From positions 1-64,000 of the forward strand of contig JAFEBS010000064.1 in the NCBI GenBank assembly GCA_018242525.1: a DNA stretch of 64,000 nt, given 5' to 3'. Origin of the DNA: Planctomycetota bacterium. GTDB lineage: Bacteria; Planctomycetota; Planctomycetia; Planctomycetales; Planctomycetaceae. The notes beneath the pieces were generated by a model. That model was not told the origin of the DNA. It ran no database searches and saw only the letters and a list, made by a program, of their open reading frames with translations. Numbering within the stretch: position 1 is the first letter of the stretch; every line of letters starts with the position of its first letter. A program made the position numbers and the translations under genes. Positions 52,869-60,225 of this stretch are shown here, one piece after another.

Positions 52869-53897
52869 TCAAGCCATGCCACGGCGTTTCAGTTCGCTGA
52901 CGACCGCCTGCACGATCGTCGACACCTCTTCGGGACTTGATCCCTTGGTATCGGTCGAGATTGAGCAGCCGCAGACCGGTTCGTCGGTAAAGCCGTGTTC
53001 GGCCAGCATGCATTGCAAAGTGTCGGCCAGCTTGACCAGTTCGGCCTGCTGATCTTCGGACAATGGCTGACGTCCCACACCCGTTTCAAAGCCACGCAGG
53101 CGAACCGCCGTACGGAACCCGTCGGGAAACTCGGCCGTATAGAGCATCGAATCGAACAGCCGCACGATGTCGTATTGCAGTTCGCGGGCTTCGTCGATCC
53201 GGTAGTCCAGCGTCAGTTCGTACAGCTTGCGAGTCAGTTCCGGAACGACTCCCGAGCTGGCATTGGTGCCGCCGTCGCAGCCAATCAGCAGCATCGGCAT
53301 CAGCGCCGCGTCCCAACCGGTCAGGAAGCTGAAGTCGGCGCGGCTGGGTCGAACGGCCTGGATCATGCGGATCATGTTCGGCAGGTCGCCTGACGAATCC
53401 TTGATCCCCACGACCTTCGGACAGTCCTCGGCCAGCCGTTTCACGGTCGGCACGTCGATCGGGCTGGCGAACATCGGGATGTTGTACAGGGTCACGTCGA
53501 TCGGCGTGTTGTCGGCGATTTCCTTGAAGTACGCGTAGACCGATCGGGGACTGAGTTTGTAATAGTACGGTGCCACGATGGCGACGGCGGTAGCTCCCAT
53601 TTCGTAATAGGCTTCACAGGCGCGGACGGTTTCCTTGACGTTGGCTTCGGCAGCCCCCGCCAGGACGGGCACCCGGCCCCGGACCTGGTGGCAGATGATT
53701 TCCATGATCCGCAGGCGCTCTTCGACGGTAAACCGGGTGAACTCGCCCGTGGACCCGTTCGGGTACAGCCCGTGAACTCCCTTGGCGATCAGCCAGTCGA
53801 CGTAACGGCGCAGTTCGCTTTCGTTGATGTCACCCCTGGCGTCGAGTGGCACGATGTTCGGGGTAAAAATCCCCTGGAGCTTGCTGCGCGGTGGCAT
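52869..53897 (-). CDS. DapA-family (dihydrodipicolinate synthase-like) aldolase
   Basis: A 342-residue class I aldolase-fold enzyme. From ATG 53897: LQGIFTPNIVPLDARGD, YPNGSTGEFTRFTVEER (the GxTGE-type motif is NGSTGEF), YYKLSP, the Tyr in LYNIPMFAS and the Schiff-base Lys in VGIKDSSGDLPN. These support pyruvate-dependent lyase or synthase chemistry; the exact substrate (dihydrodipicolinate, N-acetylneuraminate or a keto-deoxy sugar acid) cannot be read. The C-terminus extends about 40 residues beyond the usual length, with VCGCSIS. Confidence 0.9.
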   Translation of the reverse strand: MPPRSKLQGIFTPNIVPLDARGDINESELRRYVDWLIAKGVHGLYPNGSTGEFTRFTVEERLRIMEIICHQVRGRVPVLAGAAEANVKETVRACEAYYEMGATAVAIVAPYYYKLSPRSVYAYFKEIADNTPIDVTLYNIPMFASPIDVPTVKRLAEDCPKVVGIKDSSGDLPNMIRMIQAVRPSRADFSFLTGWDAALMPMLLIGCDGGTNASSGVVPELTRKLYELTLDYRIDEARELQYDIVRLFDSMLYTAEFPDGFRTAVRLRGFETGVGRQPLSEDQQAELVKLADTLQCMLAEHGFTDEPVCGCSISTDTKGSSPEEVSTIVQAVVSELKRRGMA

Positions 53898-54348
53898 GGT
53901 GTGACTCACTGGATTCAATTCATCAGGTGGAGAAACTTTGGCGTCTGTGACGACTTTACCGTAGAAATCCCGTGACGGAAGGGACAGCGTTGCTTTTGGT
54001 CTGCATCCGCAGATACACAATCGTTACGGTCGTTACAAACGGAAGCCCAGTCACCGGTTGGCACCGGGCGATTCACGTAGAAATCGTCGGCTGTCTGAGG
54101 GGCGTGGGTTGAAGGATAGTCGGAGACAGGGAAAATGCGGGCTCGCCGGTTTTGCTCAACAGCAACCCAGGGCCATCGCCGTTTTCCAATTGGGAATCGG
54201 GTGCCACGGACTTGGAGGACTTGGAGTCCGCGACATGGCCGTGCCAATGGAGCGTTCGCCACGGCCTTTCCGAAGACGGTAAGACCGTGGCACTCGAATT
54301 TGAATACGCCGATGGCCCTGACAACACACTCCCACCGAGTTCATCTCG
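53898..54348. other. Divergent intergenic region, 451 bp
   Basis: Contains palindromic family B copy 1 (54168-54320). In the remaining 270 bases I see two short GTAGAAATC direct repeats and nothing else I can name. Confidence 0.5.
54168..54320 (-). repeat. Palindromic repeat family B, copy 1
   Basis: A 153-bp element whose ends (CAGGGCCATCGCC / GATGGCCCTG) and inner arms (GGTGCCACGGAC / ACCGTGGCACTCG) are inverted. Its reverse complement matches 62546-62697, including GGTCTTACCGTCTTCGG and GGACTCC. Copies differ by scattered substitutions. Confidence 0.9.
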
Positions 54349-55311
54349 ATGGATACGGGCTTGTATACTGCGCCAACGGAACTCCCGTTTCCCTTTCCGA
54401 GTCCGCTGTACTGGATGCTGATGACGCCTGACGACTATCAACAACGGGCCTACTTTTACTTCCAGCGGGACCGCTTTCGCGATGCGGCGACCGTTTGCCT
54501 GGAGGGATTAGGTGCGAATCCCAATGACGTCGACCTGTTGTTTTTGTGCGGGCTGTGCGGCTTACACTTGAAGGACAATGATTTAACGAAGAGCTCCATC
54601 GAGGCCCTGGCCGCCCGTGCGCCCAACTGGTCCTGTACTCATGACCTGCTCTGCTACCAGGCGATCGAAAACGATCGGCTTGAGGTCGCGGAACGACATT
54701 CGCGTGAGGCGATCCGGTGGGACCCTGAAACCGGCAGTCGGTATCGAACACTGGCCTACATCTTCGAGCGGCTGCGGCGACGTGAGGATGCGATCACAGC
54801 GGCCCGACAAGGTTTGGCCCTCGCCCCCGACAACATTCATCTGTTGACGTTGCTCCAGCGACTTTACCATTTGAATGGTGACAAACGGCTGGCTCAGGAG
54901 ATGGAACGCCGGGCCGGTGAGGTCAATCCGGAAGACGCCGACTGGCACTTGTTCGCAGGATTCAGGCTGATCGAAGCAGGGCAGAAATCGGAAGGACGAG
55001 CACGGATGCGTTCGTCGCTGATGGCCGAGCCGAACGTCCCCGCAGATCGCGTGGACTCGATGGCCCGGGAACTCGTGCGGTCTCACTGGTTGTTCAAAAA
55101 CGCGTTCTTTCTGCGAGGCGACTGGAAGATCCGAGCGATCGCCCTCGCCACACCATTGCTGTGGTTCGGCGCAGGCTGGCTGATCTGGCATCCCTTCAAC
55201 TGGCTGGGCTGGCTGTCACTATTCGTCGTCGTTGGCTGGTTTGCCCACGAAGCGCTGTTTCGGTGTTGCTGCTGGTTGGTCCGGCGTCGCATCGAGCGAG
55301 GCCGACTGTGA
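54349..55311 (+). CDS. TPR protein with two C-terminal membrane spans
   Basis: A 320-residue protein (an internal ATG at 54421, MTPDDYQQRAYF, is an equally good start). Residues about 25-235 are TPR-like pairs (DAATVCLEGLGANPNDVDLL, RYRTLAYIFERLRRREDAIT). Two C-terminal hydrophobic segments (ALATPLLWFGAGWLIWHP and NWLGWLSLFVVVGWFAHEAL, about residues 263-306) anchor it, then FRCCCWLVRRR. It is convergent with, and overlaps by 93 bp, the 3' end of the Tim44-like gene. No enzymatic site is visible. Confidence 0.75.
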   Translation: MDTGLYTAPTELPFPFPSPLYWMLMTPDDYQQRAYFYFQRDRFRDAATVCLEGLGANPNDVDLLFLCGLCGLHLKDNDLTKSSIEALAARAPNWSCTHDLLCYQAIENDRLEVAERHSREAIRWDPETGSRYRTLAYIFERLRRREDAITAARQGLALAPDNIHLLTLLQRLYHLNGDKRLAQEMERRAGEVNPEDADWHLFAGFRLIEAGQKSEGRARMRSSLMAEPNVPADRVDSMARELVRSHWLFKNAFFLRGDWKIRAIALATPLLWFGAGWLIWHPFNWLGWLSLFVVVGWFAHEALFRCCCWLVRRRIERGRL

Positions 55312-56154
55312 CCCACGCGTTGCCCGCGCTGGGATCTCGTCCTGCTCGCGCACCTGCTGCCGTTGAGGGTCGCGACCGCTGTCGATGTAGCTGGTATCGA
55401 CGCTGTTTTTCGTCGTCGCCCAGGTGAGCGATGTCGAGCCTTCCTCAATGCCGTTCAGCAGCCATTGTCGGTCTTGATAGACGAAGCACCAGACGGATTC
55501 GAAACCTCTTGAGACGTCGACATCTCCCTTGACCACTTCCATCGTGTGCCGGTCGCGCATGTAGTCGACACAGTCCACAGAAACCAGCACGCGAATCCAG
55601 CTATAGGCCTCGGCGCTTTCCACGGAGACCGCGAGTGGTTCAATCCGGCGGACCTTTTCGAGCCGATAAACAATCTGCTTTCCTTCATCAACCCATCGCT
55701 CAAGTAAAGCCTGCTGGCTGGCGAAATAATCGGGTGTCATCAACGGGGCAACCGAAGACAAGTTGCCGGTCGCCCACACGCTGGCGATGTCTCGCACGGC
55801 TTTGTTGACCCGATCACGAATGCCCAGCCAATCAAACCATCGATACTTGGCAGCCAGCACGGCCAGATCCGCTTTCGTCTTGCGGATGCCGCTCGATTCC
55901 GCATACATGGCATAAAGAAACAGCGGCAAGAGCAGAATGACCAGGAGCAACAACAGGCAGCCGACGATCAGGGCACCGATCCGGCCATACTTGGATGACA
56001 AGGCCTGCTTGACGAACTGTCCGCCGGGGGCTGCGTCTGCTTCCAGACAGAAGGCAAAGAAACAGATCGCTACCAGACCCGCCACAAGCGCAGGCTTCAC
56101 CCAGGCTGCCCGTCGCAGATTCATCATCGCCGTCGCGCGAATCGGATTGTACAT
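55219..56154 (-). CDS. Tim44-like domain membrane protein
   Basis: A 311-residue protein: an N-terminal hydrophobic segment (PALVAGLVAICFFAFCLEADA), a second span (ALIVGCLLLLLVILLLPLFL, residues about 61-81), then a Tim44-like domain (about 110-245: SVWATGNLSSVAPLMTPDYF, SVDCVDYMRDRHTMEV, ESVWCFVYQDRQWLLNGIEE). Tim44-like domains in bacteria bind membranes or partner proteins. The C-terminal tail is low-complexity and runs antisense to the end of the neighbouring TPR gene. ATG 56154 has AGGA upstream. Confidence 0.85.
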   Translation of the reverse strand: MYNPIRATAMMNLRRAAWVKPALVAGLVAICFFAFCLEADAAPGGQFVKQALSSKYGRIGALIVGCLLLLLVILLLPLFLYAMYAESSGIRKTKADLAVLAAKYRWFDWLGIRDRVNKAVRDIASVWATGNLSSVAPLMTPDYFASQQALLERWVDEGKQIVYRLEKVRRIEPLAVSVESAEAYSWIRVLVSVDCVDYMRDRHTMEVVKGDVDVSRGFESVWCFVYQDRQWLLNGIEEGSTSLTWATTKNSVDTSYIDSGRDPQRQQVREQDEIPARATRGSQSASLDATPDQPAATPKQRFVGKPANDDE

Positions 56155-56282
56155 ACGACTGAATCCTGCCTGAAGGATGAGGCGTGGAATGGACCAGATT
56201 AAACACCCATGTGGGGGATATCACTTTCATACAACGCCGGATTGCGGCGGTCAAACGGGGATCGTAGTGCCATTGTTTTCTC

Positions 56283-56309
56283 GTTCCCAAGCTCCCGCTT
56301 GGGAACGAT
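56283..56309. terminator. Hairpin between Tim44-like and PPC genes
   Basis: CGTTCCCAAGC and GCTTGGGAACG are perfectly complementary, separated by a 4-5-base loop, immediately downstream of the PPC-domain gene (minus). No T-run on the minus side. It is a common type of short palindromic repeat. Confidence 0.5.
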
Positions 56310-56332
56310 GAATTTTCTCCACCCCGATTCCC

Positions 56333-58585
56333 TTACTTCGGCACGACCGTGAGCTTCAGCAGGCACGTGCAGGGACCGGGCATTCCGACGCGGATATCGT
56401 TGCGCCAGGACTGAGCGACGGTGATTCCAAACACTCCGATAGGAAGTTCCGCCGGCAGGCTGACCGGGACGCTGACAATGCCGTCCTGGATGGGAATGTT
56501 TTGCGGTGTTGTCAGTCCGCAGGCGACTCCGTTGGAAGCCAGACTCACGACGACCGGCATGTCCTTGATTTCACCCGCGTTGTGAACTCGAACCTGCAGC
56601 ATCCCCTTACCCGACTGCGGCAGAGTCAACTCCGGCGTGATCGCCTCCAGCCAGGGCCCCTGTGGCTTGGCGACCGCGACGCGCGAAACAGGGCTCGCCC
56701 GAAAGAAGCCGGTGTCACTGGTGTAGAACAGGTTCAGCGGCAGCGATGAATGTTCCGCCAACGGCGTTGCAGGGATGGCCGCGGTTGATGATATCGCAGC
56801 GCCCGTAGCGGCAGTTGCCTTGGGGCGAACGCGTCCCACGACCCGGAATGGCAGGCTTGTACCGATCGGAGCATCGGCCGGCGCCGTAATCGTCAAGAAG
56901 ACCTTGTTCTGATAGTTGTTGTAGTACCGCTCGGGGATCCGGCCCAGCGAGACAGCAGACTGCGTCGTCCAGCCGTCGGGCAGTCCGGCGATCGAGACTT
57001 CGATGTCGTCCTGGCATTCCGCAAAACGATCAATCCGAGCCATCACGCAAGCCGTCGTCCCCGGCCCCCAGATCGGTACCGCATCGGGAAAATGCGTCAG
57101 GCGGAAGTCCGGCTGTGACGGGCGGACCGTCAAACGATAAACGGCGTGCGGACCGCCCGCTCCGTTTTGTTCGGTGACCTTGAGGAGAAACTCGCCGGCG
57201 ACAGGTGCCGTGAATTGAAGTCGGCTGTCCGTTGTCTTGTAGTCGTGATAGCACTCGTACCCCGGCTCGAACGCTTCATCGTCGTTTTCCACCAGTAGTT
57301 TTCCGTCTGCGTTGAAGACCTGAACCAGCGTATCGACGGGCGACCGGATGAATCGCTGCGCCACCACTTCGACATCGATTTTCTGATTCGCTTCCAATCG
57401 AACCCGGAACCAGTCGACGTCACTTGCTGCCTGGAATCGGCCGTTCACGGTCAGGGGCCACATCAGCGTGGCGGCCTGAGCGGCCTCCTGATTCGGTTCC
57501 GACTCCATAATCTCGGGCAGTTCACCGACGAGAATTGGAACATCCAATCCGCTGTGTCCCTCGGTCAGCGTGATGTGGTGCACGGGATAGGCCGGGTCGA
57601 ACGCTGCTGGAGTTCCAGTGCCATCAACCCTGCCCTGGGGAAGTTGACTCGATTTGACCAACGTCCCGGGCACGACGCGCGGCCCGGACAGTTCGATCGA
57701 TGGATCGGTACCACGCTGGTAACCCGCCGGAAACGCGCTGACGACATACGGGACATCTCCGACGGTCAGTCGATACACGGCTTCAGGGAATCCGGCGTAA
57801 TTCAGCAATTGAACACGCACAAAGTAGTGACCATTGGCCGGCAAAGTCTGCTCGATCACCGGGTCAAAACCGATGGTGTCTTCGGCCGTGGCCAGGGTCC
57901 GACCGGCGGCATCGAGTAATTCCAGACCAAAGTCCGCGATCCCCGCATTCTTGTACTGACCGTGAATATCCAACGCATGGGCGGCGACGGCAACCACGAC
58001 GTGCTGGCCTGCAGTCCCGTGGAACTGAAACACGTCGAGGTCCGCCTGGGGATTCACGCGACCGTTGACAACCACGGGAAGGGTCACCGATTGAGACTTG
58101 GTGGTGTCGTTGTTGGGTTCGACCTCCAAGGCCTCCGGCAGATCGCCGACGACGAATTGTGCAAAATTCGTCAGCCCACTCCGTTCATTCAGAACTCGCA
58201 CCCACCGGCGACCGAGTTGTGCCTGCGGAGCGATTTCCAGACTGGCCTCGGCAACACCCGCATTGACGGATTTTAATTGGGACACCGTAATCCCCGGCGG
58301 GCCATCCACCAGGATCTGCAACGGCCCGGTCAGGCCGGCACCGTATCCCTTGAATTCCACTTTGACGGTTGTTCCCCGCCGGCCACCGTTGGGAAAGATG
58401 CCGTCCAAGCGGCATTCGTCGTACAACGGAGCCTGGGGCTGCGCAATGGCCGTCGCACCAGACACGACGACGGTCAGGATCGTCAGCAAGGCAAAGGACC
58501 AGCGCAGTGGCGGCGCAAGAAGGACAAGAATCTTCAACACAGTTTGACATGAATTGCCGATGGCACTCAGGTTATCTCGGTTCAT
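56333..58585 (-). CDS. Exported protein with PPC (pre-peptidase C-terminal) domains
   Basis: A 750-residue protein. Signal region: ALLTILTVVVSGATAIAQ. An IPT/TIG-like domain (CRLDGIFPNGGRRGTTVKVE) is followed by two PPC-like modules, each starting EVEPNNDT / ESEPNQEA and containing DVFQFHGTAGQ / DVDWFRVRLEANQ, then Ig-like C-terminal regions (GWTTQSAVSL, LPQSGKGMLQVRVHNAG). The family accompanies DUF1501 and DUF1549 proteins in planctomycetes. The ATG lies inside a short CACGGATGAA direct repeat, so a downstream GTG (VLKILVLL) might be the true start. Confidence 0.88.
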   Translation of the reverse strand: MNRDNLSAIGNSCQTVLKILVLLAPPLRWSFALLTILTVVVSGATAIAQPQAPLYDECRLDGIFPNGGRRGTTVKVEFKGYGAGLTGPLQILVDGPPGITVSQLKSVNAGVAEASLEIAPQAQLGRRWVRVLNERSGLTNFAQFVVGDLPEALEVEPNNDTTKSQSVTLPVVVNGRVNPQADLDVFQFHGTAGQHVVVAVAAHALDIHGQYKNAGIADFGLELLDAAGRTLATAEDTIGFDPVIEQTLPANGHYFVRVQLLNYAGFPEAVYRLTVGDVPYVVSAFPAGYQRGTDPSIELSGPRVVPGTLVKSSQLPQGRVDGTGTPAAFDPAYPVHHITLTEGHSGLDVPILVGELPEIMESEPNQEAAQAATLMWPLTVNGRFQAASDVDWFRVRLEANQKIDVEVVAQRFIRSPVDTLVQVFNADGKLLVENDDEAFEPGYECYHDYKTTDSRLQFTAPVAGEFLLKVTEQNGAGGPHAVYRLTVRPSQPDFRLTHFPDAVPIWGPGTTACVMARIDRFAECQDDIEVSIAGLPDGWTTQSAVSLGRIPERYYNNYQNKVFLTITAPADAPIGTSLPFRVVGRVRPKATAATGAAISSTAAIPATPLAEHSSLPLNLFYTSDTGFFRASPVSRVAVAKPQGPWLEAITPELTLPQSGKGMLQVRVHNAGEIKDMPVVVSLASNGVACGLTTPQNIPIQDGIVSVPVSLPAELPIGVFGITVAQSWRNDIRVGMPGPCTCLLKLTVVPK

Positions 58586-58626
58586 CCGTGTTTCATCCGT
58601 GTTTCATCTGTGGCCGTCAGTGACTT

Positions 58627-58690
58627 GTTCGGGCTAATGTTTTGAGTCCAACTTGTCATCCCTCGCTCGCGCTTCGGGCTGGTGTTTTGA
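58627..58690. repeat. Palindromic repeat family C, partial copy 3
   Basis: TTCGGGCTAATGTTTTGA and TTCGGGCTGGTGTTTTGA flank TCCAACTTGTCATCCCTCG and CTCGCGC, the last part matching family C (9333, 32958). It lies in the DUF1501-PPC gap of the minus-strand operon. Confidence 0.6.
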
Positions 58691-58717
58691 GGATTTCGCA
58701 ATCCTGGATCGACGCGA

Positions 58718-60049
58718 TCACGTCAGAACTTCGTCGATGGCCCGGCCGCCGTTGTTGATCTGGATCGGCCGCCCATCGTTCGAGATATATTCCTGGGTGT
58801 CGTCGATCCCCAACAACTGGAAAATCGTGGCGGCATAATCCAGCGTCGAATGACTGCGTCCAGAAACGTACTCGCATTTGGAATCTGTCGCACCGACGAT
58901 CGTTCCCATGCGAACGCCGGCACCGCTGAAGCCGATCGCATTTGCCAGCGGCCAGTGATCACGTCCCGCAGCACCATTCACACGCGGCGTCCGTCCGAAT
59001 TCCCCGGCGCACAACACCACGGTGTTCGACAGCATCCCGCGCTCGGAAAGATCGGTGAGGAGTGCCGACCAGGCCTTGTCGAGGATCGGCAGCAATGGAT
59101 CCTTCAGTCGCACAAAGTTCTTGTCATGGGTGTCGTAGCCGGTGAAATCGACAGTGACGAACCGAACGCCTGCTTCCACCAGTCGGCGGGCCAGCAGTGT
59201 CGATTGTCCTTCGCGCGTGCGGCCGTAACGATCCCGCAGGGCGTCCGGTTCGGCACTCAGGTCAAAGGCGGTCTTTGCCGTCGGCGATGTGATCAGGTCA
59301 TAGGCCTGCCGATAAAACTCGCTTCGCTCGGCAACCCCTCCGGCGGACTTGGAGACCTGTCGCTGCCAGCCATCCAGTTGATCCAGGATACGTCGACGAC
59401 GCTGAGTCCGATCGGCACCAACCACACTGGGAATTGACACATCGTCGACCGAAAAATCCTTGTCGACCGGATTCCGTTTCACCATCAACGGGTTATAGGC
59501 AGAGCCGAGATAACCGCCGCCAGAATACCCGATCGGATTCTGGGCACATTGAACATACGGAGGCAGCCCGTTCTTCCAGCCCATTTCCCGCGAGACGACG
59601 GAACCGAAACAGGGGTAGATTGTGGAACCAACTGGTGCGCCGTTCACGTCCGGTACCTGCGGATAGCCAGTCAGCATCCAGTGCGTCGCTTCCGAATGCT
59701 GCGAACCCTGATGCACGATGGACCGGACCTGGCAGACCTTGTCCATCTGCTGACTCATCAGGGGCAGATGTTCGCAAACGGACAGTCCCGGCAGGTTGGT
59801 GGCGATCGGCTTGAACTCGCCGCGATATTCGATCGGGGCGTCAGGTTTCATGTCGAGCGTATCGATGTTGCTCAGTCCGCCGTTGGTCCACAACAGGATA
59901 AAGCTGACGTCTTTGCGGACCCGCTTTTGCTGCTCAGCCTGCAGCAGCTTCGGCAGATTCAGTCCGAACAGCCCAAGACTGCCGATCTGCAGCAACGATC
60001 GGCGATTCAGCGGCGTGCCACAGCGGGGATTCTGATGGATCTGAAACAT
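58718..60049 (-). CDS. DUF1501 family protein (Tat-exported)
   Basis: A 443-residue DUF1501 protein. Twin-arginine-like leader PLNRRSLLQIGSLGLFGLNL, then WTNGGLSNIDTLDMKPDAP, LSAEPDALRDRYGRTREG, LLARRLVEAGVRFVTVDFTG and LCAGEFGRTPRVNGAAGRDH. The middle gene of a DUF1549/1553 - DUF1501 - PPC set, the usual planctomycete arrangement. Sulfatase- or phosphatase-like chemistry is inferred from the superfamily only. Confidence 0.93.
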   Translation of the reverse strand: MFQIHQNPRCGTPLNRRSLLQIGSLGLFGLNLPKLLQAEQQKRVRKDVSFILLWTNGGLSNIDTLDMKPDAPIEYRGEFKPIATNLPGLSVCEHLPLMSQQMDKVCQVRSIVHQGSQHSEATHWMLTGYPQVPDVNGAPVGSTIYPCFGSVVSREMGWKNGLPPYVQCAQNPIGYSGGGYLGSAYNPLMVKRNPVDKDFSVDDVSIPSVVGADRTQRRRRILDQLDGWQRQVSKSAGGVAERSEFYRQAYDLITSPTAKTAFDLSAEPDALRDRYGRTREGQSTLLARRLVEAGVRFVTVDFTGYDTHDKNFVRLKDPLLPILDKAWSALLTDLSERGMLSNTVVLCAGEFGRTPRVNGAAGRDHWPLANAIGFSGAGVRMGTIVGATDSKCEYVSGRSHSTLDYAATIFQLLGIDDTQEYISNDGRPIQINNGGRAIDEVLT

Positions 60050-60225
60050 GTCAATTATCCTGACGTATCACTGGAAACTGGATTGGATCGAGTCTGCCAG
60101 CCCCCAACGGAGTGGCTGGGGTCGAGTCTTCGAGCCCCCAGTCTGCCACAAGATTCTGTGGGCGGTCCAAAGCGACCGACCACAGCCACCCGACGACAAC
60201 TTGATCCTCACCCTCACACCAACGA

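Noticed and set aside
52623..52940. The full open frame of 105 codons as one gene
   Set aside because: After about 32 codons the coding character leaves this frame and the rest overlaps the end of the DapA-like gene antisense; a frameshifted shorter gene fits better.
53915..54262. Minus-strand frame extending upstream of the DapA-like gene
   Set aside because: It overlaps palindromic family B, which accounts for part of its length, and its sequence has no conserved feature.
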